Origin: Lepiota brunneoincarnata
Lineage: Eukaryota > Basidiomycota > Agaricomycetes > Agaricales > Agaricaceae
Assembly (NCBI GenBank): GCA_023014365.1
Contig: JAEBUN010000005.1
Location: forward strand, 496,001 to 560,000
Length of the DNA stretch: 64,000 bases
Direction: 5' to 3'
Shown one piece after another: positions 36,183-48,029 of this stretch. The notes beneath the pieces are model-generated. The model made no database searches. It saw only the letters and a list, made by a program, of their open reading frames with translations, and was not told where the DNA came from. The position numbers and the translations under genes were made by a program. The stretch's first letter is position 1. Every line of letters begins with the position of its first letter.

Positions 36183-36811
36183 TCAGAAAAAAAAAAGAAA
36201 CGAGGTACCATCCAACGGCAATACATATGCTCCAACTCCAACATCACTCCATCCGAAGCGGTTAATTAGTTCATTATGTTCCCGCAAATTCGTGGTGTAC
36301 CAATGGTCCCCTGGTTTGGATGCTCCATAAAAGGGGACACTCCCACAAATCTGCGTGGGATACACATAGCCAATAATAATTCCAGGATTAAATCCAGCGG
36401 GGGATGTTGGAGGACTTCCATCTTGAGTAGTCAAATAAATAACATCTCTGGTCGTCGGATTGACGAGGGCATAAAGAGGAGTGGTGTCAGGTTGTCCGGC
36501 AGTGGTCCATGCTTTAAAAGCTGGTGTTTTGACTTGCCAAATGTCCCCGCCCGCGTCTGCGTTAACGAGTGCCGCCATGGTGTTAATTCCATGTCCTCCG
36601 AATGTAGCACCGTATGCATTGTAGTATATTGTGGCGAGCGAGGGATCCCCGCAAGTGTTAGCGGCTCGGCGCAGCTTCAAACGGGTAAATAAAAAATATC
36701 AGAATAACCCTTCATACATACAGGTAGAGCGGGATCAACAATATGTCCACATTTGGCTGAAATATGGCTCAGCAGAAAGGCCGTGAAAAACGTAAAGAGG
36801 GTATTCTTCAT
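36183..36811 (-). CDS. Secreted DUF5648-like protein
   Basis: Exon 1 (36723-36811 or one base longer) encodes a signal peptide, MKNTLFTFFTAFLLSHISA, followed by a Cys. A 48-nt intron follows, then exon 2 (36183-36674). The total is about 193 residues. The mature part has repeated Tyr/His blocks: TPLYALVNPTTRDVIYLTT, then GYVYPTQICGSVPFYGASK, PGDHWYTTNLREHNEL and GWSDVGVGAYVLPL. Tandem blocks of the form P-x-Y-x-x-Y/x-H-x-Y-T-T with Y-V-[YL]-P are typical of the DUF5648 domain found in secreted fungal proteins, often beside carbohydrate-active enzymes. A Phe run at the very C-terminus before the stop may mean a short 3' intron was missed. Confidence 0.72.
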
Positions 36812-37734
36812 TGTAAGAGTTAGCGCACAGAGGGGGGTGAAGGTGTGGACGCCAATTGTGAAATGTGCCAGTGAGTCGAGAGGTCTCAGGCTACAAAGAC
36901 CAGAGACGATTTGCCCTCTCACTTTATACAAATCCGTATGCATCCCTCCTTCTATGTTCGGGCTACCCGCAAACAGCGCCGCATTACTTGATACGCGCGT
37001 TGTCTGAATACCTTTGTGCACCGACATTCAAAGAAGGGAAATTATTGATTGACGCCAGCAGAACCCCGTGAATGATGACTTTCGGACTACTATCTGATGT
37101 TCTTCTACTTCTCTCCCTCTTTCAGATTGACGAGACGTATGGAAGGTGGCAGTTCAGTGAAGCGCCGGTCCTGACAATCGCTAAATATATGTACTTGGTA
37201 GCCATACGGTAGCGCATAACGATCAAGCTGTTATAACTTATAAGTCGGGGTTGTGATGAAGGGGATGAATGGCGCACATTGACCCCGACCCGGGTCCCAG
37301 CCGATAGCAGCTGAAATTGTCTGCTTTCTGTTGCGAACAAAGCATGTACCGAGGTCCTCTCACACGTCACCCCACAAATCTATCCGGCACACAGGAAGTT
37401 CTGTCTGCTATGTGAACTCGCACTGTGACTCCTTCACATGGTACCATTGAGGTCTAAAATGAGAAAATGATGCCTTCGCCTGCACTGATCCCGTTCCATG
37501 GCCTTCTCACGATATCGTCGGCGCCTCAATCTCTTCTCAGGCATCGGTGGTCAGTCAAGCGGGGATATCAAGGCCCACTGTGTCGATGTGTGAAGTTGGG
37601 CGCTTCCGAAATGATGTTCCAAGCGATCAGGGTGGAAAATTTCCCGAATCAACGCCATGGGGAGGGTGTTGGCACGCAATAACTTTCGAAGGTGATAAAA
37701 CCAATATAGGGGGGGATTTTACACCGATAATACC
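36812..37734. other. Intergenic region upstream of the DUF5648-like gene
   Basis: About 920 bp separating the 5' end of the secreted protein gene from the 3' end of Trf4. No coding or repeat signal was recognised. Confidence 0.4.
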
Positions 37735-39955
37735 CTAGGCGGAATCATCACCAATGCCCTCTACACCGCCCTTTGAAATCCAAAACGACATCTTCTTCGC
37801 AGAGTCGATGCTCGAGGCAGGCTTGTTCCGTGAACTCACCACCTTATTGCCCAAGTCCTCCTTCACTTCAACCTTGTCCACGTCCTCGTAGGGCGAACCG
37901 TTACCTGAGTCCTCGTCATCATCAGCAATGAAAACGGTATGCACACCTTCCTCCCCATGCCTCCTCCTCTTCTTCGGCGGCTGCCGCCCGATATCAGTAT
38001 TTCCCATTTTCTTCTATGTCGTATTCATTCCCCCGTGCACCGCCGACAATGTCGGGATCCCCGTCCTCCATGTCTTTCCAGTGTGAGTACACTTCCTTTG
38101 CAGACGACGACGCGGGCGGTGAATGCTGTTGCTTGGGTACCTTTGGCTGGTGGTATATGAGAGCCCGGGGTTTGACTTGTAAGATATCGTGCAAGATGCG
38201 TTTGTCGTAGACTTCCCGTATAAGTCGACGGTGATTGATTGTCTGGAAATGCCCTGGGTTGAGTATACATATCACCACAAGGAATCCCAGGTGACGGACC
38301 TCCTGAGTAACACCAATTATACTCAACAGGACACTCAAGTCTTCTGGGTGGTACTCCCTCCGCAGCCGGAAGTCTTTACCCTTGCGTCTTGAGTTGATAA
38401 TAGTTGCACGGAGATATGCCGTCGATGTCAATATGCCATGGGCACCAGCCAGAGTGGCGCGGACTTTTGCAAAGCCATATGAACCGCTGGATATATCATT
38501 ACCTGCAACGCATGGGTAAGCAAAAACATGACAGCAAGAGCCCATACTCACTGGGATCTATTGGATCCTCGATGGATAGCAGACTCCTCTTTCCAGGATC
38601 AAACCATCCCCGCTTTCGCTTGCTGAAATACGTGCCACCATCACGAACGGAAATCCCCACTTCATCATAGTTGAAGCAGCACCCATAAAGCTCAAAGAAT
38701 TCCATTACGATAACACCAAGGTTTTTCCCCGTGTCAATTTCGCCTCTCCGAATTTTGGGGTGCATTTGAAGGAAGCTGATAGCAAGACAGACGATGCTGT
38801 AGCTCCCAAGGCCTCCGGTAAACACCTCGTTCATGCTCCGTTGACCAAGGAAAAGTTTGGTGATGAGGACAAGACTGCGGAGGGCCAGACCATTTCCAGC
38901 CATGGATTGCAGGAAGCCTTTGATAACCTGGCCCCCGACGACACCGTTGGTCTGGTTTATACTGATGTCGACGTTGAACCGCCCTTGAGTTGTGATGAAC
39001 TTGACGATTGGGACTTTTGCTTTGGCGATGACGGTCACGTTCGACGTGATCCTAGCTCGTTTGAGGACAGCAGCGAGGCGGTGGAGGACCGAGACTTTGT
39101 TACTGTAAGCCATTGAATCGGAGACAATAACAAGGTCTATATCCCTGTGGATGAACATTTATAAGGATAAGTATCGGACAACAAGCATACATACCCTGAA
39201 GGAAGATACAATTTTGTCTCGTAGCTGCCGAAAGGCATGACCCGAGCATCAGGAAATGCGCCCGTAACCGCTCGAGTGATGAGTGCCACCGTCAGTTCAC
39301 GAATCTCATCCTCCACTGGGGTCGGGGACATCCACTTGGTAAATGCTTCCACCTCCCGATGGAGCCTGTCCTCGGTCTTGAGCCATACTCAATAACAAGT
39401 AAAATCGACGTACATCTCCGCAACGTTCTTACAGCTATCCCAATCAATATCATATACCCAAGGCGCTTGCCTCGACCTCCCACCCATTCTCTGCCTCTGG
39501 TTCGCGTGTCCGTCGTTGAAGTCGATAGAATCATGTTTCCTCTTCTTCTCTTCACCTCGCTCCCGACTTCTCTCCCTCGGTTTCCCTTTGTCCCATTCCC
39601 TTTCATCTCCGTCACGTACGGGCTCTTTTCCTTTCGAGTTTTCGCTCCGCCTCGTCTCTGGGCCGTCTTCCGCATCCGAGAACACGAAAGGTATGTAGTC
39701 CTCACCAGATTCTATCGGATTCGATGCCTTGGGGGCTTTGTGTGGAGATGAGGGTGTAGATGTCATGGTCTGGGTTGAAGGACCCGCCGATTTCTCTGCT
39801 TCCATGCTCGAATTTTGAGTGTCGACGACTGGTCTCGATGGAGGAGAGCTCAATCCATTGTTTCGTTGAGATTTTCCCCATCTTTTCTTCCGATCCTGTG
39901 TTATGATGTTTGCTGAAGGAGCGAGGCGGTCGATTAATCTTGGGAGTTGGGCCAT
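37735..39955 (-). CDS. TRF4: Non-canonical poly(A) polymerase Trf4/Trf5 (TRAMP complex)
   Basis: Start ATG 39955 (MAQLPRLIDRLAPS). An acidic/basic N-terminal tail leads to WVYDIDWDSCKNVAEM and LHREVEAFTKWMSPT. The nucleotidyltransferase core follows, with VMPFGSYETKLYLPSG and, across an intron, DIDLVIVSD, whose Asp residues are catalytic. Then come VPIVKFITTQGRFNVDISI, a block with NGLALRSLVLITKLFLGQR, GGLGSYSIVCLAISFLQMHP and the PAP-associated part LGVIVMEFFELYG, ISVRDGG and NDISSGSYGF. The tail carries PPKKRRRHGEE, a likely nuclear localisation signal. TRAMP tails aberrant nuclear RNAs for exosome decay. A one-base shift near 37996 (TACTGATATC) puts a stop after ENGKY; one base fewer gives YDIGRQPPKKRRR. 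Confidence 0.92.
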
Positions 39956-40748
39956 GGTCGTTGTCCAAGTTGGTCTGTATACCTGCTCTATCCATTGTCC
40001 GGAATTCTATTTGGAAATTCCCACGACCTGCACCTGAGTAGACTTACGTGATCTTGCTCTCCTATCCATTACAGTAGATTGTGTACAGACCACCCGTAGT
40101 TTTGTCGCCCGTATTTGTAATACGAGATGTGCACAAGACTGGAGGTGAAGCTAGCAGACTTTACAAGACTAAGTGTTGACAAATGCCATCGGATGTTGTG
40201 TTTCTTGAGCGTCGAGATCCTCAGAACTGCTGCTAGTTGTGGGGACCACGAAGGCCGCACCACGTTAATACAGCGGTAACTCATTGCACCGTTACTGCAT
40301 GCTTCCTGGGACTTCCAGCCGCAACGCGCGGTCAAACGTGCTTACCGCCAATGGCCACACTGTGTTGGCATCTGTAGTGGTGGATTGCCAGGTCCCGATG
40401 GTCTGCTGAAACTTCCGTCAAGTGACCCACTCTACAGATACATGTCTGCATCCACCAGCTCTTCCCCCTCACTGATTACATTGACCTGTACAAGTGTCAC
40501 GATGTATGCCTCGCCTTCGAAATCATCAAGCTTTCTCCGTTGGGACCTGCTCTGAGGGTGGAATAGTAAAGATGATCGACAATTTCATCGTGCTGAATCA
40601 CAGCAGGATAGCTGTTTTCTGGTAGTGAGAAACAGTGCATATTCCTTGACATGAGCAAGCTTAACAAGAGGCACTACAATATCAGTTTTCCAAGAACCTC
40701 CGGTCAGTGCCCAAGCTAGGAGTGAAACGAAGCTGAGAAAAGAACGGA

Positions 40749-40784
<36 letters not shown>

Positions 40785-40906
40785 GAGATTTCAAGTACGA
40801 GTTAAAACCTTGTGAATTAACCAAAGTCCCTATATAATACAGGAAATATATAAAACCCTGGGGGCAGTGGAGCTCGTGTATGCTCCTATACTGTAGGTCT
40901 ACATCA
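39956..40906. other. Intergenic region upstream of Trf4
   Basis: About 950 bp up to the left edge of the first NACHT cassette. Apart from the dinucleotide repeat, nothing was identified. Confidence 0.4.
40754..40781. repeat. (AG)14 microsatellite
   Basis: An uninterrupted AG dinucleotide run, with purine-rich sequence on both sides. Confidence 0.95.
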
Positions 40907-41393
40907 TTCTAGGGGCAGTGTCCGAGTCCGAGGAGTAAAGAAGGGAGGATATCGTAGATCCGATGTATTTTGATCCGAATGTCCAACATTTCCGCTTAAG
41001 GAAATCGCCGAACTTGAGGTTTGTCCTGGAGAGGCGGCTCGTGGGCAGCTGGGTGACCACCTCTACGCCGCTTTGCGCAACAGTATGTTGTATGCCAGTC
41101 GTTCAAGTACGCAAGCGCAAATGGAACGTAAAGCTCAGCCCGGCAAGCGAACGATTCGGAGGCGACCTAATCAACAGAATCTTCAGACGCAGTTGAGTAT
41201 AGCACGTTCAACAAATCGAATGATGAATTCCGCCCATTTAAAAAAAGGTCTTGCTGCGCACATGCAGAATAGGCCAAAGAAACAGAAACAGCATTCAGGT
41301 TACTAAGCAGACCGCAAGGGATCTTGTCACCTTAAATGCTGTGGCCGTGAGCACTGGTGCTGTAACCATCTCATTCTTGCCCTCCACATCACG

Positions 41394-42493
41394 ATGAGCC
41401 CCATATCTCAGACTAGCAGAAGTATCCTTCCTGCAATACCAGGACAATCCTTTTTTAAAGCTCTTATACGGAGAGGGCGCAACCCACCCATAACGGTCGA
41501 TGAAGGCGGACCGGTAGTCACAAACGAAGACGTAGTGCAGGACGTGAAGGATGTAGCGCAGAATATGGACCAGGACGTGAAGCAGGATGCAAATGATCTA
41601 GAAAAGCTGCATGCATGGCCAGCTGTCATATGCGACGCAGTTGGCTTGTACGGTAGATGGAATAATATCTGGGGCCGGTATGTTTCGTGGTTAGGTGCTC
41701 TAGCTTGGTGTGTTGATATACCTACTTTAGCCAGGATCCTGTGAAAAACACTGGTGTAAAAGTCAATGCCCTCTTTCAAGTGGATTTCCTGAACCTCTTC
41801 ACTGGAGGCCTGGAGGTTGTTGAGTTAGGCCGTGCCATGGGAGCGGGTGCAATAGAGCTGTGCAAGTCAATTGAACAGGGGCACTCGAGGGGAAACTTGG
41901 AACAGTCTGTGCGGGTCATTGTTGAGATCGTGGACAAGGCCGTGGGGCATATGAATGATATGTCTGCTCATCTTTGCAAAATACGCCAAAGGATACTCGA
42001 GGTCGATTGTTTCTCAGATATATTGTGTCGTGTTGACTGATGTTTGAGCCTCCTCAGGTTGAACGAGCATTACGCTCTTCAGGATACGTGATGAAAGCGT
42101 CTTGCTGTTGGTTGGTGTTTCGGCTGGTGTATGCAACCTCCTCATTGGTGTTGACGCCTTTGCCCAGAACTACTAGCTCTCAAGAGATCGGTCTTGGAAA
42201 ACCTGGCGAAGCAGGAAGAAATTATTACAGTCCTCATTGACTGGTGGAAATCTGTGGAGCTTCAACTGAATGATGTCCGGGGATCGGTGGAAGTTGATCA
42301 AGGTGGAAGCCACTTTTTCCAGTCACATAAGTATTGGGAAGAAGTGGAGATGAACTACCGCAGGTATGGTTCCAAGGTGGGTATTTAATACCTATCATTG
42401 TATGGCAGCTCAAAGTTGGAACGTTGTTAGATGCACCAATTGCAGGATCAATATCCCATCCTCCGCCGAGAACCAGCATCCATTAACCAATAG
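41394..42493 (+). CDS. Unknown helical/membrane protein of the NACHT cassette, copy A
   Basis: Start ATG 41394 (MSPISQTSRSILPAIPG). The first exon encodes FFKALIRRGRNPP and a charged helix rich in VKDVAQNMDQDVKQDAN. A later exon reads NALFQVDFLNLFTGGLEVV, MGAGAIELCKSIEQGH and VIVEIVDKAVGHMNDMSAHL. Then comes a hydrophobic segment around 42110-42180 and ILIDWWK-like text before HKYWEEVEMNYRRY. The last exon ends DQYPILRREPASINQ. The exon 1 to exon 2 join that works in copy B (acceptor GGAAG) is destroyed here, and the hydrophobic segment is out of frame, so this copy looks damaged. No known domain was recognised. It is always placed directly upstream of the NACHT gene. Confidence 0.45.
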
Positions 42494-42795
42494 TACTGAG
42501 GAGTACAAGGGTGCTCTGGGCTATACTTGAGACTTGGTGACCGGCTCGCCAGGGCTTCCCTTTTCTCGAACATGTCTTCCTGTACATACTTGTGTTTAGT
42601 TACAATGTCTAGCCTGCCACACAATGTTGCACACGTGATGGTTCTCGCTGCGCACGTCACTTTCCTGTCCGCTCAAAAATGCCACGGATGATACAGGCAC
42701 CCCACGATTCAGCCCTGCGATTCCCAGCATTTGGGGGTGCAGGGGCCTACCAGTTGCTGTACGACCAACTGAAAACTTCCTACCCTTCTACCGCC

Positions 42796-44889
42796 ATGTC
42801 GACAGGGCACTTTCAAAGTGCACATAACTTCTCGATTCTCAAACCGAAGTTCATCGACAAATCCAAATCTAAGATCATCCACTCCCAGACCATCAACCAA
42901 AGTGGAACGCCGCGTAAATTTCTCTTTCTCAAAGTGTCACAAAAGTATCCCATCGCTAACATCCAAAGCCGACAACAGGCCTAAAAGCTCTCCTTGACGC
43001 TTCCATCCCAGATGCCTTTCACGACTCGTCCGCTCGCGATCCTCCTCCAAAATGCCACCCGGGAACACGCTGCGAGTATATTCATACAATAACCGAGTGG
43101 GGCCTCAATGGTGACAGGCAGTACTGGCCGCATCTTGTGGTTGAGGGGCCCGGCTGGTGTTGGGAAGTCGGCAGTTGCACAAAGCTGTGCAGAAGTATTG
43201 GGCGACAAACTGGGTGCTGCATTCTTTTTCTCCGAATTTAACAGCAGGCAGGATCCTAACCGTTTCTTCACTTCCATTTCGTATCAACTCGCTGTCAAAC
43301 TCGACGCATATGGTGATATTGTCGACCACAAAATGAACCGAAATCCAACCCTCGTCAAGAAGGCACCGAAACATCAGTTCCAGGAGTTCATTGTCGCCCC
43401 GTTCAGGGAGCTGGCCGCTCGAGGAGAGGTTGTCGGCGAGTTGGTGATTATTGTCGATGGTCTGGACGAGTGCGCTGGCCAAGAGGCGCAGTGCAACATT
43501 ATCAAGATCATCGCAGAATCTGTACGGGATCGAACAACCTCACTACTCTGGGCCTTCTTTAGCCGTCCCGAAGCTCATATCACCGCCACATTTTCATCCC
43601 CACAAATATCTCCGCTATCCTTTCGCATGGAGCTCCCCGTTACAGACAAAACAGACAATGAGATTACGATGTATTTGAAGGATGAACTTGGGAAGATACG
43701 GCAGGAGCATGATCTACCGGCATCGTGGCCTTCCGAGCGAGACATTGGGGTGCTTGTTAAACGCTCTGCTGGACTTTTCATCTATGCGGTTGCAGTGGTT
43801 CGCTTCATTAGTGAACGTAACTCCTCCGGGCCAGAAGACCAGTTACAATCTGTCCTCGCTTTGCGTCGCCCCGCCTTGGGCAGCTCAAAACATCCACTAT
43901 CCGAGCTGGATAGTTTCTATACGCTTGTTATGCGCCGGGTACCATCGGACATTCTCCCGACCACTCAGAAAATCCTGCTGGCCACGACACTTCTGTTTTT
44001 TGGCACTCAAATGATCCATGGTGCCAATCTACTAGGTCTAACCAAATCACAGTACCGGAATGCTTGTCGTGGTCTCCACTCTATACTGGAATTGACCAAT
44101 GAACGAATTAAGTTCTATCACGCATCGTTCATGGAATTCTTGCAAGATCCGGAACGATCGGGTGATCTCTGTATCAAGTCACATTGCGCAGTGGCCTTGC
44201 GCAGTGAATTGCTGGACAAATTGGACAGAGTACATGCGACCAGCACCTCAGGTGAGTGAACCATTCGTCCATCGTGAGATAGCCTTACTCAGGTCAACTA
44301 GTGGAGATGATTGATTTCCCAATAACCTGGCCTGGGCATAGCGGGCGGGCTGCGTATGAACAACTCATCGGATCATTTTTTAACCTCTGCCAATCAATTC
44401 CGCTGGACGTCCAGACACTCGCTCGTCTAAGCACATTCAGTTACGCAAAAATCCCTCTTGTATATCCGGACGGCGTTTTCCCTGAAAGATCACTAAGTGC
44501 GAATATATTGCTACAGAAGGTATCGGGAGCCCCTATGTCCCCGTCGATTCTGCATTGATGTATTTCGTAGATACCCAAGGAGTTCCAGAGAAAAATCATT
44601 CGCCCATATCGCCACCTTTACCTCTTCCGTTCTGGTCAATTCGAAAAGCCGGAGGATGCGAAGTGGAGTCGGCCATATATCTTGGGGTGTGGAAAGAATA
44701 AAGTACTCTGTTGGGAGTATTTGGACAACGATTCGGTTATTACTGCATATCCCAGTATCCTCAAGGCCGCGATGGTCAGGTCTTTGAAAAGTAAGATCAT
44801 GGTACGTCCGACGATTACTAGATGTGAGACAGCAGCTGATTTTGTTGCTGATTTTATTGCAGGGGCGAGACGAGCGTGCGTCGAGCTAG
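42796..44889 (+). CDS. NACHT-domain NTPase (NLR-like), cassette copy A
   Basis: Five exons: 42796-42913, 42979-44251, 44302-44519, 44571-44801 and 44863-44889. N-terminal text is MSTGHFQSAHNFSILKPKFI, then LLDASIPDAFHDSSARDPPP and KCHPGTRCEYI. The NACHT core has Walker A LRGPAGVGKSAVAQSC and Walker B LVIIVDGLDECAG, then RTTSLLWAFFSRPEAHI, ERDIGVLVKRSAGLFIYA and IKFYHASFMEFLQDPERSGD. The final exons give WSRPYILGCGKNKVLCWEYL and stop. There are no WD40, ankyrin or TPR repeats, so it is a short form. Exon 2 is 1273 nt against 1272 nt in copy B. The extra G is at 43116-43117 and breaks the frame just before Walker A; the other four exons match copy B in length exactly. Whether this copy is dead or mis-assembled cannot be told here. 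Confidence 0.82.
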
Positions 44890-45552
44890 TACACCGCGTT
44901 GGCGTCCTCATATCAAACTGACGACGTCTCCCGGTGCTCCATGGTCCTCTACTTCCCAAGCCCTCCCACTCAACTCAACCAGCCCACTTCTTCAGCGCGG
45001 GTTGACAGTTGAGCTAGAGGTATTATACAGTCAGATAATATTTCCACTCATGTCTTAAGTAAACTGAACCCACGAATGCTATCCACAACTCCAACTGATG
45101 ATAGGATCTCACCTGGAAGCTTGATATTATCGGTCATCGAGAAGATTAGCGTGTATTGGAGCTCTTAAGAAGGCTGTCGCGGTGCCCAGGCTGTCGTCAA
45201 CCTCATATCTTACGCACTGCTGATTCTGAGACTACCCAATGAGACACTACCGGCTGTGTGAAGCCCGGACCCATCGAGATGATAAATGTGTCTGTTAACC
45301 ACATACTACGACATGTAGCTTTAACCAACTTTCTCAAATGCCCAAGCTGGTCTCCAATCACAGCTTGTTATCTTAGGAGGGTCCGGCAGCCAGATCACAT
45401 TATCTTCCGACTCCGACAGATGGTGCGAACATTCATGTAGTGGATGAATTGTCTTCGGTCTACTCATTGTTGTCTGACACAAGGTAACATGGGATATCGC
45501 CCGGCTCCTAATCACTCTCATATGCACATCAACATATAATCAAATTCGTGGC
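44890..45552. other. Convergent intergenic region inside cassette A
   Basis: About 660 bp between the NACHT and ABM gene 3' ends. It is duplicated in cassette B with small indels, and no coding evidence was found. Confidence 0.45.
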
Positions 45553-46209
45553 TCAAACGAACTGCAGCCCATGGATCAAAGTATAATCCTGGCTCAAAAC
45601 GGGAAGCTCGCCGGCGGAGTACGCAATAAGCTCATACTCCTCATCAACACCAACATCGACCACGCGTCCGCGATATGACCAGAGAACCCGTGCGTTAGCG
45701 TTGGTTATGTTTTTATGGTCGGTTGCACCCAAACTCACACCCCCGTCCTTATTCGCACTGGCAGGGGTGCGAGTACCATCCCAGCCATCACTCTCATTGC
45801 TGATGGCTCCAGTGCCGCCAGCACTAACCAGTGGCCTCTTCCTCCAAGCAATGGCACAACACTCCTCAAATGACATTTTCGTAAAATTGATGTCGAGGTG
45901 CGCGAGGCCTGCAACCTTCATCAATCCTGCATCACCAAAGAACGATAGTAGTTCTTGATTCTCCAGGCTGGCTATCCAAGTGTTGTGCGCTTCGACAGAC
46001 TCCCAGCCTGAGACAATGTACAGTGTCAGACTGGGGCCCTCACTCGAGTCTCCTTCCCGGTGGTGGGAGAAGAAGTGGAGTGGGTATCCAGACCAAGCTG
46101 GTTGTGCCTTTGAGGCTGCGAGAAAACCGGACTTGAGTTGAGGTGTGTCGGTGGTGTGTGGGGATAAGATTGTGAGGGAAGCAAATTCGGTGATGGGGTT
46201 GTTGGTCAT
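45553..46209 (-). CDS. ABM-fold (antibiotic biosynthesis monooxygenase-like) protein, copy A
   Basis: Single exon, 218 residues, start ATG 46209 (MTNNPITEFASLTILSPH). The N-terminal half is a dimeric alpha/beta-barrel type sequence: QLKSGFLAASKAQPAWSGYP, SLTLYIVSGWESVEAHNTW, ENQELLSFFGDAGLMKVAG and LAHLDINF. The WES/H-N-W block is typical of fungal ABM-like proteins. The C-terminal half (ARVLWSYRGRVVDVGVDEE, LSQDYTLIHGLQFV) may be a second barrel. Substrate unknown. Some family members act on small aromatic compounds, but no catalytic claim is made. It converges on the NACHT gene and is duplicated with it. Confidence 0.72.
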   Translation of the reverse strand: MTNNPITEFASLTILSPHTTDTPQLKSGFLAASKAQPAWSGYPLHFFSHHREGDSSEGPSLTLYIVSGWESVEAHNTWIASLENQELLSFFGDAGLMKVAGLAHLDINFTKMSFEECCAIAWRKRPLVSAGGTGAISNESDGWDGTRTPASANKDGGVSLGATDHKNITNANARVLWSYRGRVVDVGVDEEYELIAYSAGELPVLSQDYTLIHGLQFV

Positions 46210-46315
46210 GATTGTTTCTTGTGGGCCTTGCTAGGCTCCAGGGAGCCAGATATATGTATTTTATTTGGTGGTTGTGTGTATGCTTACGCGTTGAGCCATC
46301 CTAATGCAGGACGCG

Positions 46316-46404
46316 CGGCAGAAGGAAGAAAGATGAGGATGAAAGGAAAAATAAAACACAAGAAAAGTGAGAGAATGCTAGCTACCATTCATATTCTGTA
46401 TTTC
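46316..46404. other. Spacer between the two NACHT cassettes
   Basis: Purine-rich, about 90 bp, present once. It separates the end of cassette A from the start of cassette B. Confidence 0.5.
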
Positions 46405-46926
46405 TACAGTATTCTAGGGGCAGTGTCCAAATCCTTCATTTCTGAGGAGCAAAGAGGGGAGGATATTGTTGATCTGATGTGTTTTGATCCGAATGTCCGA
46501 CATTTCCGCTTGGGGAAATCGTCGAACCCGAGGCCTTGAGGTTTGTCGTGGAAAGGTGGCTGACTCGGCTACGTGGGCAGCCGGATGACCACCCCTACAC
46601 CGCCTCGCCCAACGATATGTCGAATGTCAGTCATCCAAGTACACGAGTACAAATAAAACATAAAGCTCGGCCCAGCAAGTGAATGAGGCGGCCTAATCAA
46701 CAGAATCCTCAGACGCATTTACCGCATGTTCAATAAATCGAACGATGAATTCTGCCTATTTAATGTGCAAAAAAAGATATTGCTGCGCACATGTTGAATA
46801 GGTCATCACTACCAAAGAAACAGCATTTAGGTTGCTAAGCAGACCACAAGGGATCTTGTCACCCTTAAATGCTGTGGCCATGAGCACGGGTACTGTTACC
46901 ATCTCATTCTTGCCCTCCACGTCACG

Positions 46927-48029
46927 ATGAGCCCCATACCTCAGCCTGGCAGTATTATCCCTCCCGCAACACCAGGACGATCCTTTTTTGAAGCTCTTAT
47001 ACGGAGAGGGCGCAACCCACCCACAAGAGTTGATGGGGATGGACCAATAGACACAAACCAAGACGTGGTGCAGGAGGTGAAGGATGTATCACGGGATATG
47101 GAGCGGGACGTGAAGCAGGGTGCAAATGATCTAGAGGAGCTGCATGCATGGCCAGATGTCATGTGCGATGCAGTTGGCTTATACGGTAGGTGGAACGATA
47201 TCTGGAGCCGGTATGTTTCTTGGTCTGGCACTTTGGCTTGGCGCGTTGATACACCTACTGTAGTCAGGGAAGTACTGGTGTAAAAGTCAATGCGCTTTTC
47301 CAAGTGGATTGCCTGAACCTCTTCACTGGGGGCTTGGAGGTTGTTGAGTTAGGCCGTGCCATGGGAGCGGGTGCAATAGAGCTGTGCAAGTCAATTGAAC
47401 AGGGACACTCGGGGGTGGACTTGGAACAGTCTGTGGGGGTCATCGTTGAGATCGTGGACAAGGCTGTAAAGCATATGAATGACATGTCTGCTCATCTTTG
47501 CAGTGTGCGCCGGGGGATACTCGAGGTCGATCGTTTCTCAGATATATTGTGTCATGTTGACTGATGTTTGAGCCTTCTCAGGTTGAACGAACAATACGCT
47601 CTTCAGCGCACGTGATGAAGCGCCTTGCCGTTGGTTGGTGTTTCGGCTGCGTATGCGACCCTTTCATTGGTATTGACACCTTTTTTCCTAGTCCTACTAG
47701 CTCTCAAGAGATCGATCTTGGACAACCTGGCAAAGCAGGAAGAGAATATCACAATCCTCATTGACTGGTGGAAATCTATAGAATTTCAGCTGAACGATAT
47801 CCAGAAATTGGTGGGGGTCGCACAAGTTGATCGAAATGGAAGTCACCTGTTCCAGTCGCATAAGTATTGGGAAGAAGTGGAGATGAACTACCGCAGGTAT
47901 AGTGTCAAGGTGGGTACCAACTTATGACTATTGTTGCATGGCCGCTTAAAGTTGCGACGTCGTTAGATACACCAATTGCAGGATCAATATCCCATCCTCC
48001 ACAGGGAACCAGCAGCCACCGACCAATAG
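46927..48029 (+). CDS. Unknown helical/membrane protein of the NACHT cassette, copy B
   Basis: Start ATG 46927 (MSPIPQPGSIIPPATPG). Exon 1 runs to 47210; an acceptor ending GGAAG joins it at 47273 as WSR-TGVKVNALFQVDCLNLF. Following text is GGLEVVELGRAMGAGAIELC, LEQSVGVIVEIVDKAVKHMN, a strongly hydrophobic stretch AAYATLSLVLTPFFLVLLAL followed by KRSILDNLAKQEENITILI and DWWKSIEFQLNDIQ, then HKYWEEVEMNYRRYSVK and a last exon DQYPILHREPAATDQ. Overall it looks helical with one or two membrane segments. The link between LEV (about 47525) and the hydrophobic stretch is unresolved: a TGATGA lies in the required frame in both copies, so either an intron was missed or the gene decayed before duplication. 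No family was recognised. Confidence 0.5.

Larger units (their letters stand above)
40907..46315. repeat. Segmental tandem duplication, cassette A
   Basis: This 5.4 kb unit begins at ATTCTAGGGGCAGTGTCC and ends just after GCTTACGCGTTGAGCCA...GCAGGACGCG. Both landmarks and everything between recur in cassette B in the same order and orientation. Contents: about 480 bp of leader, an unknown helical gene (+), a NACHT NTPase (+) and an ABM-fold gene (-). Identity with cassette B is roughly 90-95% in genes and lower between them, so the duplication is old enough to diverge. Confidence 0.9.
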
